Source: Verrucomicrobiota bacterium | Lineage (GTDB): Bacteria; Verrucomicrobiota; Verrucomicrobiia; CAIQCK01 | DNA length: 64,000 nucleotides | Assembly: GCA_016222825.1 (NCBI GenBank) | Contig: JACRQF010000001.1 | Location: 1 to 64,000 of the forward strand | Direction: 5' to 3' | Shown here: positions 50,174 through 59,491 of the stretch, piece by piece | Numbering within the stretch: the first letter of the stretch is position 1 | How the letters are laid out: each line of letters starts with the position of its first letter | The notes under the pieces: generated by a model | Told to the model about the DNA's origin: nothing | Seen by the model: the letters and a program-made list of their open reading frames with translations, nothing else | Databases searched by the model: none | Made by a program: the position numbers and the translations under genes

Positions 50174-50472
50174 GAGGCAAACTCCCCGGCTCCGACAGGG
50201 AAAGAAACCACCGCGGCGGTTTGAGGACGGGGCGTCGGTGTTCGGATGAACTGTTTGACGGCTTGGAAGAGTTTCGGGTTCGTTACCTTCAGGCATCCGA
50301 GGAAGATTGCTGCCGACGGTTCCTTCTCCCCATACTCCACGTCCTGAACATGGCGCGTGCTTATCCCGATCTCGCCTGCAAGCCAGTCCTGTTTGAACCC
50401 CATCTCCAAATGCGCCTTGGAAAACAAGTCCGCCGCGAGTTTCTCGTTGATTAAACGCCCGGCCTTATCCAT
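50170..50472 (-). CDS. Small XRE-like helix-turn-helix protein
   Basis: 100 residues (MDKAGRLINEKLAADLFSKA). The stretch MGFKQDWLAGEIGISTRHVQ followed by VEYGEKEPSAAIFLGCLKV is a Cro/C1-type helix-turn-helix with the usual five-helix spacing. It probably represses its own operon or senses cassette state. Its stop overlaps the start of the 14-residue repeat protein by four bases. It is the first gene of the minus cassette 50472-47947. Confidence 0.75.
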   Translation of the reverse strand: MDKAGRLINEKLAADLFSKAHLEMGFKQDWLAGEIGISTRHVQDVEYGEKEPSAAIFLGCLKVTNPKLFQAVKQFIRTPTPRPQTAAVVSFPVGAGEFAS

Positions 50473-50603
50473 GCCGCGTCTTTTACCAGACCCGCCCCAA
50501 CAGCGGAACGAGCTATAGCTCGTGTCCCCATTTTCTGCCCCACCAAGCTTTCAAGAGTTCAAGGAGTCGAGGTTGACGGTGGCTGGAAGTTATTGTAAAC
50601 AAG

Positions 50604-50672
50604 AATTGCCGTGAGCGAAATTCGGCCCCGTGCCGTGAGAACCTTCGGGGTTCCTATACTCACGGCTTTTTC
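50604..50672. other. Hairpin between the cassette and the methyltransferase gene
   Basis: GCCGTGAG (50631) and CTCACGGC (50659) pair around AACCTTCGGGGTT, followed on the plus strand by TTTTTCTTTTTT. It has the shape of an intrinsic terminator for the plus strand, yet no plus-strand gene comes before it; for the minus strand, where the methyltransferase ends at 50689, the T-run is on the wrong side. A second palindrome, GGAACGAGCTATAGCTCGTG, is at 50505. Confidence 0.4.
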
Positions 50673-50688
50673 TTTTTTCGCACGGCTT

Positions 50689-53600
50689 CTACTTCTTCCC
50701 GGCCCAGACGTAGGCGCCGTCTTTCCGTGCTTGGAAACGCTCGCGGGGGACGTTGAGTTTGCCGCGCACGGCGATGGCGCGCTTCGGCACATCCATCTTC
50801 TTCTCCAACTCTTCCCACGGCACGGCGGGCGGGATGCCTTCGGGAACCGTTTCGTCGTTGATGGTGTTGCGGAGGAAACGGGCGAAGGCGGCGGCGGAGG
50901 GGTCGGCTTCGGGCATCAGCTTCGGTTTCTTGCCGCCGAGTTCGATCTTGTGAAGTTCGACGCGGTTGATGGCTTCGGCCACGACAGGCCAGGCGGCTTG
51001 AATGCGCGGGTCTTTCCAGAGCGCGGCGCACCAAGTGTCCAGGGCGAGCGGGCCGCCGTTGGCTTTGTGTTCGAGATGCCACTCGGCTTTTTCGGCGAGC
51101 CAGCCGCGGAAGGCGTCGGCCAGTTCCTGCGCGTAGGCGGCGGGGCCGGCGGTCCAGCGGTTGCCGACTTTCCATTGCTCGTCCCAGCGGCGTTTATAGA
51201 CCGGCGCTTCGATGCGGCGGATGTGTTCGTTGTCGCGGATGGCGGCCAGTCGCGCTTGCCAGAGTTGACGGCGTTCCGCGGGCCAGTCGGCGGGGATGAG
51301 CGCGACGGCTTTTGCAAAGTCGCCGTCGGCTGCCGCCCAGAAGCGGAAGGGACGGTCGGATTCCTGTAGCGGCGGTCTCTGACCGCCGGGTTCCGGAATT
51401 CGGCGGTCAGAGACCGCCGCTACAGCCGGATGCTCCGCCGGCAACAATCCGTAGGCGGCATAGACCAGCCAGTCCATCTCTTCCTGCGAGCCGATCATCT
51501 CGGCGCGGAGTTGCTCGCGGCGGGCGGTGGCGGCGGCGAGGCGGGCGCGCAAGTCGCCGGTGGCGGCGAAGGGCGGGGCGAACTCGGCTGCGGCGGGAAC
51601 GTGGCCGGGCAGCGAGGCGTTCCAAGCATGGTAAGCCTCGCCGTCTTTCTCGAAAAGCTTGGCCAGCGCCAGCGATGGCATCTGCCGCCCCCGCTCCCAG
51701 CAGGACCGCGACAACGCCGTCAACCGCTCCGCCAGCGCGTTCGGCTTGCCGCGCAACGGCTCGGCGATGAGTGGAGGGATGGGAGTCTGCTTGATGCGCT
51801 TCCCCTGAAACTCAAATCGGTCCAACTGCTCATCTTTGCCGGCTCCCTTGTTGAACGAAACCTGCTTCAACCAGAAAAGCACGGAATTCGAGTTGAGGAC
51901 ACCGGCGAGCAAACACGCATGGCCATCATCGTCCTTTGGCAGTTGGAGCACTGGCGCAGTTTGCGGAAGCAGCCGCCCTTGATGAAGCGGGATGAAGTGC
52001 GCGTGTGTGGCAATCTCGGGGTAAGAAACGGTCAACTTCGCTGTGATCTTCGGCACCGACATCTGATGAAATCGAAACCACGGTTCACCCGCCTTCAGGT
52101 AGGTCTGACCTCCGAATGTGGCCCGGCCGCCAAGTTCCTGTTTCATCATGCGAAGCCATTTGAAAAGCCCCGTCTTCCGGTCCTCCTCCAAGAGCTTCCA
52201 CTTGTCGTCGTATGGCTTGAGAACGAACTCACCGTCAAAGACGAGCCAGTTGCGCAACTGATCGCCCGGGACGAACGGCACGAGGAACGAACGCTCGATG
52301 CCTACCTTCCGCACAACATGGCCGGACAAAACGAACGCATCGTCCTTGTGCGTGTCGAACATGCTCCCGCACGATTCGATGAAGTCTGCGAGTTGCGCCG
52401 CGCCAGCCTCCAACTTCTGCTGTGTTGACTGCCCGCTCGCGTCCAGCTTCAACGGCCACTTGGCAAGGTCCGCCATAGACCGCTCTGCGACTGCAATGCG
52501 CTCGTCGGTGTAACCCGGGTCGTCGTGGTGCTGCTGGAGACTCGCCCAAAGTGGGCTTTCTTCTGGAACCGTCCGAAGGTCTCCGCCACCGGGCAGGCGT
52601 CCGGCAATTCGCACCGCGTGCTTGGTCAGTTGCTCGATCGTCTCGCCCTGTTCGGGGCTTCGGCCAAAAACGATGCACGTAGGTGTGCCATGACCAGGGA
52701 AAGATAGACCGTCGCAATCTATGATCTTCTGAAGATGGACGGTAGGGAAGAAGTCTTCGATAAGCGGCTTTCCGAAATCACGCATCATGAATCCGTTTGA
52801 CACGATGAAACCGAGTTCGCCACGCGGGCGGAGGAATCCGAAACTCGCTTGGAAAAAGGGTGAAACCAATTCGTATTCACGGTGGCATACAACCGGCCAT
52901 CGTTCGCGGTAAGACTCGCGCTTCTTCGGATTGCGTGCGGTGACGAAGGGCGGGTTGCCGACGATCAAATCGAAGCCGCCGCGTTGGGCGGGGGTGAGTT
53001 CGTCGCCGAGGTTGAGGTTGCCGGCGATGGTCTTGGTCGGCAGACGCGGGTGGAAAATCTCGGCGAAGTCAATGTGCCAGGCGAAGTTGAAGGGACTGTC
53101 GAAGTCGGCGCCTTCGAGGCGACGCAGGCGGGCGTAAAAGTCGCTGGCGAACTGGCCGGCTTCGAGTTTCTGGAGTGTTTTCCGGTCGGCGGCGATTTTC
53201 TGGAGGGCTTCTTCGAGTTGTTTGATCTCCGCCTCCGCGCGCCGGCGTTTCTCCGCGTCGGAACCCACGTCGCCGAAGAGGTCGCCAACTTGCTGGTTGG
53301 AGCGCAGCCGCTTGCTTTCGTCTTCAACGACGCGCTGGCTGAGGTCGAGGCGGCGGGCGAGGAGGTCGAGGCGCAGTTTGCGTTTGCGGTCGGCCTTGCG
53401 GGCCTTGTGGAGTTCCGCGCCAAGCTTCTGAATCCTGGCGATGTCGTCGGCGTAGTCCGACGCGCGGTCAGGAGCCACCAAGGCGTGGACGCCGCAAACG
53501 TGGTCGAGGAGGCTGTCGCCGCGGTGGAAGTTCATCTCCAGGTTGGGCAGTTGGGAGATGCGGCCGATGGCCTGCTGGAACTGGGCGCGGTCGGCGACGA

Positions 53601-55242
53601 AGGGGTCCACGCCGAGGTCGTAGTCCACGACAAGGGAGAGCCAGAGGCGGAGGCGGCAGATTTCGATGGCCTGCTGCTGGATGTCCACGCCGTAGAGGCA
53701 GTCGGCGACGATCTGGGCCTTGGTGTCGTGGAGCCAGGCGGCGCCCTGTTTGCGGAAGGGGTCCACGTAGCCGTTGGCGGCGGCCTCGGCGATGCGGCGC
53801 AGGCTGACGAGTTCCTGGAGCAGGCCGACGGGGAACGCGCCGGAGCCGACGGCGGGGTCGCAGGTCTTGAGTCGCTGGACGAGTTCGGCGATCTGTTTGC
53901 CTTCGGCGGGGGTGAGAATGCCGCGGAGGCTGGCGAGTTCGTCGGGGTCGAGGCCGTCGGTGGCGTCAATCTCGAAGAGGTCCTTGAGTTTGGGCGCCCA
54001 ACCGTCGCCGGGCAGGTGGTTGAGGAGGTATTGGCGGAGGGACTCGCGGCAGATGAAGTGGACGACGATGCGCGGGGTGTAGTAGGAGCCGGTGGCTTTG
54101 CGCTTGTCGGGCGCGACGGCGTCGGGGTCGGCGGCCTCGGCGTGGAGGACGATGGACTCGAAGACTTTGCCGAGCATCTCGGGGTCCACGGCGACGTCCT
54201 GGTTGAGCGGGGTGTCTTCGCGGACGGTGAAGTTGAAGGCTTCGAGGAGTTGGTCGAAGACGGCGGCGAAGGTGGCGTTGCGGACGCGCAGGGGCGGGTT
54301 GTGTTTGCGGCGCAGGGGCGTGGGGGCGAACTCGTCGTCGTCGAAGAGGCCGCCGTTGAGGAACGGGATGCCGGTGAGCCGGTCGGAGGAGCCGGGCGCG
54401 GAGGCGAGGGTCCAGAAGAGTTTTTCGAGGAAGTCCTCGTAGTAGGAAAAGTCGTTGCCGCGCTTCCGGTGCAACTGGAAGTTGGCGAGCAGGAAGTCGC
54501 GTTTCTGGTCGAGCCAGCCGCGGTTTTGGAGGTAGTAGAGGAAGATGAGGCGTTCGAGGAGAAGCTGGGCGCGGCTGTAGGCTTCGGCGGGCTTGAGGGA
54601 CTGGCATTTCTCCAGATCGGCTTTGACGGCGTCGAGGGCGGCGTCGAAGCGTTTGAAGAATTCCTTCGTGAGCGGTTCTTTGTCGAAGGCTTTGGCCCAA
54701 GCTTTCAGCCAGCCGGCTGCGTCGGCGCCGTCGTCTTCCGGCCAGTGGAGATGAGGCAGGTTGTGCTCGAAGAGCGTGCGGGCATAAGTGGCACCGCGCC
54801 GCCAGCCGAAGGTGGCGAGCCGGGCGCGACCGGCTTGTTCGCCGCGGAAGTGGGCGAAGCTGATGCGCTGGTAGTCGCTGGTGGCGCAGATGAAGAGGAG
54901 GTTGTCGTGTTGCCAGGCTTGGAGCGAAGGATTGCGGCGGCGGTTCGGCACAAGGCCGCGCAGAATCTGGCGCAGGGCGGTGCGATAGACCTGCGCGTCG
55001 GCGAACTCGACGAGGAAAACGCCCCACGGCTGGCCGGCAATGAGCGGGCGGAGTTGGCGGATGGTGCCGCCGGTGAGGCGCTGGGCGGCGGTGTCGCTGA
55101 GGCGGAGGTCGTCGCCGGTCCAGTCGAAGGTGAGTTCGTCGGCGAGCGCGTCGTCGGGGATGGGCCAGTCGAGGCCGTCGCGGAGGAAGGCGAGGAGGGC
55201 GGCGGCGTTGGCGATGTCGGGGAGGTGGGGCGATGGAGGCAT
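50689..55242 (-). CDS. Very large Eco57I-type DNA methyltransferase (restriction/defence)
   Basis: 1517 residues. N-terminal 370 residues helical and of unclear fold; GSYYTP at 385-390 opens the methyltransferase part. SAM-binding motif CDPAVGSGAFPVG at 461-473, LYGVDIQQQAIEICRLRLWL, and catalytic NPPF at 763-766 (adenine-N6 type). Then VSNGFMMRDFGKPLIEDFFP and a long target-recognition-like C-terminus. No PD-(D/E)XK motif is clear at either end. Architecture is like type IIG/PglX-class enzymes. It is third in an operon with a PLD-SNF2 helicase and a Fic protein, so it probably marks self DNA. Residues about 1273-1293 (AAVSDRRIPEPGGQRPPLQ) come from a palindromic repeat insertion. Confidence 0.87.
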   Translation of the reverse strand: MPPSPHLPDIANAAALLAFLRDGLDWPIPDDALADELTFDWTGDDLRLSDTAAQRLTGGTIRQLRPLIAGQPWGVFLVEFADAQVYRTALRQILRGLVPNRRRNPSLQAWQHDNLLFICATSDYQRISFAHFRGEQAGRARLATFGWRRGATYARTLFEHNLPHLHWPEDDGADAAGWLKAWAKAFDKEPLTKEFFKRFDAALDAVKADLEKCQSLKPAEAYSRAQLLLERLIFLYYLQNRGWLDQKRDFLLANFQLHRKRGNDFSYYEDFLEKLFWTLASAPGSSDRLTGIPFLNGGLFDDDEFAPTPLRRKHNPPLRVRNATFAAVFDQLLEAFNFTVREDTPLNQDVAVDPEMLGKVFESIVLHAEAADPDAVAPDKRKATGSYYTPRIVVHFICRESLRQYLLNHLPGDGWAPKLKDLFEIDATDGLDPDELASLRGILTPAEGKQIAELVQRLKTCDPAVGSGAFPVGLLQELVSLRRIAEAAANGYVDPFRKQGAAWLHDTKAQIVADCLYGVDIQQQAIEICRLRLWLSLVVDYDLGVDPFVADRAQFQQAIGRISQLPNLEMNFHRGDSLLDHVCGVHALVAPDRASDYADDIARIQKLGAELHKARKADRKRKLRLDLLARRLDLSQRVVEDESKRLRSNQQVGDLFGDVGSDAEKRRRAEAEIKQLEEALQKIAADRKTLQKLEAGQFASDFYARLRRLEGADFDSPFNFAWHIDFAEIFHPRLPTKTIAGNLNLGDELTPAQRGGFDLIVGNPPFVTARNPKKRESYRERWPVVCHREYELVSPFFQASFGFLRPRGELGFIVSNGFMMRDFGKPLIEDFFPTVHLQKIIDCDGLSFPGHGTPTCIVFGRSPEQGETIEQLTKHAVRIAGRLPGGGDLRTVPEESPLWASLQQHHDDPGYTDERIAVAERSMADLAKWPLKLDASGQSTQQKLEAGAAQLADFIESCGSMFDTHKDDAFVLSGHVVRKVGIERSFLVPFVPGDQLRNWLVFDGEFVLKPYDDKWKLLEEDRKTGLFKWLRMMKQELGGRATFGGQTYLKAGEPWFRFHQMSVPKITAKLTVSYPEIATHAHFIPLHQGRLLPQTAPVLQLPKDDDGHACLLAGVLNSNSVLFWLKQVSFNKGAGKDEQLDRFEFQGKRIKQTPIPPLIAEPLRGKPNALAERLTALSRSCWERGRQMPSLALAKLFEKDGEAYHAWNASLPGHVPAAAEFAPPFAATGDLRARLAAATARREQLRAEMIGSQEEMDWLVYAAYGLLPAEHPAVAAVSDRRIPEPGGQRPPLQESDRPFRFWAAADGDFAKAVALIPADWPAERRQLWQARLAAIRDNEHIRRIEAPVYKRRWDEQWKVGNRWTAGPAAYAQELADAFRGWLAEKAEWHLEHKANGGPLALDTWCAALWKDPRIQAAWPVVAEAINRVELHKIELGGKKPKLMPEADPSAAAFARFLRNTINDETVPEGIPPAVPWEELEKKMDVPKRAIAVRGKLNVPRERFQARKDGAYVWAGKK
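51365..51424. repeat. 60-bp palindromic element inside the methyltransferase gene
   Basis: TGTAGCGGCGGTCTCTGACC and its complement around GGGTTCCGGAATTC. It is 60 bases, twenty codons, and leaves the reading frame intact, giving AAVSDRRIPEPGGQRPPLQ. It lies in the C-terminal, probably target-recognition, part. Confidence 0.9.
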
Positions 55243-55252
55243 GAGGAAGTTG

Positions 55253-55290
55253 TTACCTAATTCATTACCTACTTAAAGGGGTATTACCTA
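55253..55290 (-). promoter_or_regulatory. Three TAGGTAA direct repeats before the methyltransferase gene
   Basis: TTACCTA occurs on the plus strand at 55253, 55265 and 55284 (TAGGTAA on the coding strand) in an AT-rich spot between the Fic stop and the methyltransferase start at 55242. Spacing is 12 and 19 bases. The last copy includes the Fic stop codon. It could be an operator that sets methyltransferase level. Confidence 0.4.
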
Positions 55291-56331
55291 TTTGGGGAGT
55301 TTTCTCCACTGGGCGGTGTGTCCGCGGCCCAAGCACTCGACGCGCGTGCCTCGGAGACGTTTCAGGACGTGGCGGATAAGGTCGAGGCTGACGCCCGGAC
55401 AGGCGAGTTGAAGATTGGAAACAGTAAAGATGTCCGCCTGGACCTCAATGGCGTGCTCGACCAGTTCGGTTTTTGCGCCGCGCGGGCTTTTGATCTGACC
55501 GACGCGTTGCTCCAATTCCTTGCAAGCCTGCGTGAGGATGAAGAGCAGGTAGTTGAGATAAGGCCACGGGTCGTGGCGGCCCTCGTGCCAGCGGGCCGAG
55601 GATTGTTCGAGGGTTTCGTAGTATCGCTCCTTGTTGTCCTCGATGAGGCGTTCGAGGCTGATGTAACGGCCGACTTCAAAGCCACAGCGATAGAGGGATT
55701 GGAGGAGCAGCAGGCGCGAGGCGCGGCCGTTGCCGTCGCGAAATGGGTGGATGCAAAGGAAGTCCAGGTTCAGCGCGGCGAGAAGGATGAGCGGGTGGAT
55801 CCATTTCTCGCGGAGGCCGCGTCCCCAGAGTTCGACCGTCTCGGCCATCGCCCGGGGCGTTTGTTTTGCCGGCACGGTCTTGAAGCGGACGCGGCTGCGG
55901 CCGTCGGCGTAGGTCTGGATGATGTCCACGTTCTTGTCCTTGTAGCGGCCGGCATCCCAGACGTTCCCGCGGCACAGTTTGTGGAGGCGTTTGACGGTCG
56001 CTTCGGAGATGGGGAGTTTGGCGCCGCTTTCGTGGATGAGGCGGAGAGCGTCGCGATAGCCGCGCACTTCCTCTTCGTCGCGGTCACGCAGGGCCGGTTT
56101 GCCAAACATGAGCGTGCCGACGCGCGACTTGTCCACTTCGACACCCTCGATGCGGTTGGAGGAAATGGCGCTCTCGATGAGCGCGTGCTCGCGCAGGACC
56201 TTCAGTTTCTGCGGCGACTGGCGGGTGAAGAGTTCTTGTTTGCCGCGGGCTTCGGCGAGGTCGGCCAGATACCAACTGGTCCGTGTCGGGATCGTTGGCG
56301 GTTCGGCGGCGAGCTGGCGGAGGGTCATCAT
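55288..56331 (-). CDS. Fic-domain protein (class II, with inhibitory helix motif)
   Basis: 347 residues. Fic core HPFRDGNGRASR at 195-206 is intact, so AMP- or other nucleotide transfer is expected. The N-terminal inhibitory motif (S/T)xxxE(G/N) is SNRIEG at 58-63, marking a class II, self-inhibited enzyme. The flap region IQTYADGRSRVRFKTVPA is present. The last 60 residues (FTVSNLQLACPGVSLDLIRH) look like a winged helix, as in Fic proteins that bind DNA. It starts seven bases after the helicase stop. In this operon it may regulate the system or act as a toxin released on infection. Confidence 0.9.
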   Translation of the reverse strand: MMTLRQLAAEPPTIPTRTSWYLADLAEARGKQELFTRQSPQKLKVLREHALIESAISSNRIEGVEVDKSRVGTLMFGKPALRDRDEEEVRGYRDALRLIHESGAKLPISEATVKRLHKLCRGNVWDAGRYKDKNVDIIQTYADGRSRVRFKTVPAKQTPRAMAETVELWGRGLREKWIHPLILLAALNLDFLCIHPFRDGNGRASRLLLLQSLYRCGFEVGRYISLERLIEDNKERYYETLEQSSARWHEGRHDPWPYLNYLLFILTQACKELEQRVGQIKSPRGAKTELVEHAIEVQADIFTVSNLQLACPGVSLDLIRHVLKRLRGTRVECLGRGHTAQWRKLPK

Positions 56332-56338
56332 GGCGAAA

Positions 56339-59300
56339 TCAGTTTAACTCCATCCAGCACTTCAACACAGGCGTAACGCCAACCGGCGCTTGTAGCGGAC
56401 GGAGAAACTCGGTGACAATCTGTTTCTCAACCTTCTTCCGCAGTTCTGAAAGCGCGGCGCGGTCAAAGGAGCAGCGGCGTGCCGTGTCCGGCTGGGAGCG
56501 GATGAGGTTGGCGATGCCGCCCGGCTCGGTGAGGACGCGGTTGCCTTCGAGATCGTAACAGGCCCAGACGGTGAAACCCGCGGCGTCGGACCAGCGGGGC
56601 TGGCCGGAGTCGGCATCCACAAGCTCCGCGTCCGGTCGCGGGACGCGGTAGCAGAAGAACACGGCGCGCGTGCCGGCTTGGGGCGAGGCTTTGCCGGTGA
56701 AGAGCTTGAGCGGAAGCCGGGGCAGTTCGGCGGCAAGCTCCGGGTGGTTTTTGATGAGGTCGTTGTATTCGAGCCGGAGATGTTCCGTGTCGCTGAGGGT
56801 GCCGTCGCACTGCTCGTTGATTTCCTTGACGGGGTCAAACTGGTCGTTTGGCGTGAGCAGCTTGCGCCCCTCGATGCCGAGCGTGCGGGAGATGACGAGG
56901 GTCTTGTTGGTGACGCGCTGGAACAGACGAAGCAGTTCGTCAAGTTCGTCAGGCGGCAGGAAGTTCCAGAACTCGATGCGACCGCGCAGACCTTTCAGTT
57001 CGGGGTGGTCCTTGAGGATTTGGGCTTCGATTTCCGGATTCATGCGCCGGTCCACGCGACCGATGCGCTGCATGAGGCGGACGGGGTTCCAGTGGAGATC
57101 GTAGTTGATAAGGCGGGTGGCGTCCTGGAGGTTGAGACCTTCCGCAAGGATGTCGGTGGAAACCAGCAGGCGGATTTCCTCGACGCCTTCCTTGGCCAGT
57201 TCGGCGGAGTTGGAATCGTTGTAATAGGGCGAGAACCGGCGGATGACATCGCTGCGCTGTTTCTGCGAACTGCTGCCGTCTATGCGATGCAAGCCGGCAA
57301 TGCCGGCCTTGCGAAGTTCCTGCTCCAGATAGCGGGCTGTGTCTGCAAATTCAGAGAAGAGAATCAGCTTGTGCTTCTTCAAAACCGAGTCGGACTTGAG
57401 CAGTTTCTTCAGCGCCTTGAGCTTGTCGTCGCGCTCAGGCTTCACGTCGGCGAGCAGGCCAAGAAACTCGACGAGTTGGTTCAGGTCGTCGAACGTGTCA
57501 TCCATGATGCCCGCGATGTCGAACTCGTCGGGGTTGAGCCGCTCGATGGAGTTGAGGATGTCTTCGTGCAGGAACTCCTCGACTTGGTCTTCTTCGCCGT
57601 CTTCGGGCCACAGTTCGTGCTGATGGGCATGAACGTAGCCGATCAACTCGCCGTTCTTCAGCTTCCAACGGTCAAGCCGGCGTCTGTCATGCTCAGACTC
57701 GGCGTGAACCGTGACCCATGCAAGCAGGCGCTCCAGCAGTCGCCAACAGGAACCCTCGAAGGCCTTCGCGGAGCTTTCAAAACGTTTGAGGAAGAGAGTG
57801 CGGATCAGCGTGACGACCTGCTTCTGCCGGCCCTCGTCCCATTTCTTATACGCCGGGCTTTCCTTGTCACCCTTCCAGTAGGCCAGCGGGTAGTAGATGC
57901 TCAGAACGAAAAGCGGCTTCACTTTGTTGAAGGCGCGCTCAACGCTCTTCAGCAACTCGCCGTAGGTGGACTTGAGATTGTAGGGAATGGTCTGCGGCGC
58001 GGATCGCTCCGGGAAGAGCGCCTCGGTGCTGCCTTGCTGGCGCTGGCTTTCCTTCACATAGGCGCGGCTGCGCTGCACAACGAGGGTGTCGAAAACGAGA
58101 TCGGTGCGAAGCGTTTTCTCTGCTTCGATGGCTTCCCGGCCAAACTCCAGGTCGAGTTGCGTTGTGGGAGGCAGTTTGCCGAGAATGCGGCGTTCGAGTT
58201 GAACAAAGTGGGCGCGGAGGTTGTGGATGCCGAGGCGGCTGGCAAAATACTGGTCGTTGGCGTTGGTGAACAACTCGATGACGTGCCGGAAGTCGTGAAC
58301 GCTGTTGTTGACCGGCGTGGCTGTCAGGAAGAAAAGCTGCTTTGGCCGGCCACTGGAGTGGATGTATTCCTGTAACCGGCGGTAGCGGGATTTTTCCTTC
58401 ACGCCCTCGCCCTTGATGCCGGGATTCCGGAAATGGTGCGCCTCGTCAATAATGACGACATCGGCATCCTTCAGCGTCAGTCCCAAGTCGTGTTGGAAGC
58501 GGCCCTTCCGTTGCAGGTCGGTGTGATTGAACAACACAAAATTGACGAAGCCGCTGTTAAGGTTTGGCAGGAACTTCCGGATGTCCCGTTCCCAAACGTC
58601 TTCGCGGGCGGCCTTCGGCGCGAAGAGCACGACGCGCTTGCCTTCGCGGGCTACCATCCGCTCCAGAAGCATCAAGCCAACGAAGGTCTTGCCCAAGCCA
58701 ACGCCGTCGCACAAAAACGCGCCGTTGTAGATGTTCGCGATGGCGATGAGGTTCTTGTAAGCGTCCTGCTGGTATTTATCGAGAACCTTGAACATGCGCG
58801 ACTGCTCGCGGTCCCAAAGGTCGGGCGTCAACGCCTGGCCGCGGAAGAACTCGTCGAGCGCCTTGAGCCAGACTTCAAACGGCATTCGCGGCTGAGTATG
58901 ACGTTCCAGAGTGCGGAGAATGTCGGGCGTCACATCCTCCGCCTCATTCCAATGCCGTTCATACCACTCTTGCAGGATGCCAACCTCCGTGCCGCGAAGC
59001 TGGACGTTCAGTTCGACGTTGTCGTTCAGACCGGGGAAGGTGAAATTGGACGACCCGACCAGGCCAAACGATCCGACGACGGCAGCCCGGCCATGCGTCA
59101 GGTAGGCTTTGGCGTGGAACTTGTCGCGGCGATAGACGCGGCACTGAATCTTGCCAGAACGAATCGCCTCAACAACAGCCGGCACACCTTGAAGGAAATC
59201 GTTTTGCGTTTTCTCTGTTTCAAGACTGAGGTCGAGCCGTTCGTTCAGGCGGCGCAATCCCTGCTCGAAGGCGCGTTTCGTTCGGTAGGTAACTTCGTCG

Positions 59301-59491
59301 CCCATCAGGATGCGGATACGATCAACCACCTGCCACTTCTCCTGCAAACAGAGCAGCGAACCGATCTCGAAGTATCCGGTCGCGATGTCTATGGCCTTCG
59401 CCAGTTCGCACCACTCGGAAAGATAGGAACGAACTTTCCAGTCGGCGTCGCTGTTATCAACGATGAAGAGTTCGGAAGCAGACTTACTCAT
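56339..59491 (-). CDS. SNF2-like helicase with N-terminal phospholipase D (HKD) nuclease domain
   Basis: 1050 residues from the ATG at 59491 (MSKSASELFIVDNSDADW). PLD-like domain: FHAKAYL (H126, K128) and GSSNFTFPGLNDNVELN (146-162), matching the HxK...GSxN pattern of the PLDc Snf2-like group; only one such half is seen, so dimers would be needed. Helicase motifs: DGVGLGKT at 262-269, IIDEAHHF with DEAH at 349-352, FLTATPVNN, STDILAEGLNLQDA and LMQRIGRVDRRMNPE. It likely translocates on DNA and cuts unmodified invaders, guided by the methyltransferase of the same operon. First gene of the operon. Confidence 0.9.
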   Translation of the reverse strand: MSKSASELFIVDNSDADWKVRSYLSEWCELAKAIDIATGYFEIGSLLCLQEKWQVVDRIRILMGDEVTYRTKRAFEQGLRRLNERLDLSLETEKTQNDFLQGVPAVVEAIRSGKIQCRVYRRDKFHAKAYLTHGRAAVVGSFGLVGSSNFTFPGLNDNVELNVQLRGTEVGILQEWYERHWNEAEDVTPDILRTLERHTQPRMPFEVWLKALDEFFRGQALTPDLWDREQSRMFKVLDKYQQDAYKNLIAIANIYNGAFLCDGVGLGKTFVGLMLLERMVAREGKRVVLFAPKAAREDVWERDIRKFLPNLNSGFVNFVLFNHTDLQRKGRFQHDLGLTLKDADVVIIDEAHHFRNPGIKGEGVKEKSRYRRLQEYIHSSGRPKQLFFLTATPVNNSVHDFRHVIELFTNANDQYFASRLGIHNLRAHFVQLERRILGKLPPTTQLDLEFGREAIEAEKTLRTDLVFDTLVVQRSRAYVKESQRQQGSTEALFPERSAPQTIPYNLKSTYGELLKSVERAFNKVKPLFVLSIYYPLAYWKGDKESPAYKKWDEGRQKQVVTLIRTLFLKRFESSAKAFEGSCWRLLERLLAWVTVHAESEHDRRRLDRWKLKNGELIGYVHAHQHELWPEDGEEDQVEEFLHEDILNSIERLNPDEFDIAGIMDDTFDDLNQLVEFLGLLADVKPERDDKLKALKKLLKSDSVLKKHKLILFSEFADTARYLEQELRKAGIAGLHRIDGSSSQKQRSDVIRRFSPYYNDSNSAELAKEGVEEIRLLVSTDILAEGLNLQDATRLINYDLHWNPVRLMQRIGRVDRRMNPEIEAQILKDHPELKGLRGRIEFWNFLPPDELDELLRLFQRVTNKTLVISRTLGIEGRKLLTPNDQFDPVKEINEQCDGTLSDTEHLRLEYNDLIKNHPELAAELPRLPLKLFTGKASPQAGTRAVFFCYRVPRPDAELVDADSGQPRWSDAAGFTVWACYDLEGNRVLTEPGGIANLIRSQPDTARRCSFDRAALSELRKKVEKQIVTEFLRPLQAPVGVTPVLKCWMELN

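Noticed and set aside
49666-50224. Plus-strand frames across the 42-bp repeat
   Set aside because: Any 42-bp period without stops keeps several frames open. The minus frame has the ATGA-coupled start and HTH partner.
50631-50672. Terminator of the methyltransferase operon
   Set aside because: The T-run is on the plus strand side; on the minus strand the hairpin is followed by GC-rich sequence.
52882-55260. A 792-residue open frame on the plus strand
   Set aside because: It lies wholly opposite the methyltransferase, whose motifs are certain. Its protein is low-complexity Gly/Val/Glu, as expected from GC-rich third positions.
50689-59491. DISARM or BREX system
   Set aside because: DrmA, DrmB, PglZ, BrxC and BrxL are absent and the PLD domain is fused to the helicase. 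Only partial resemblance.
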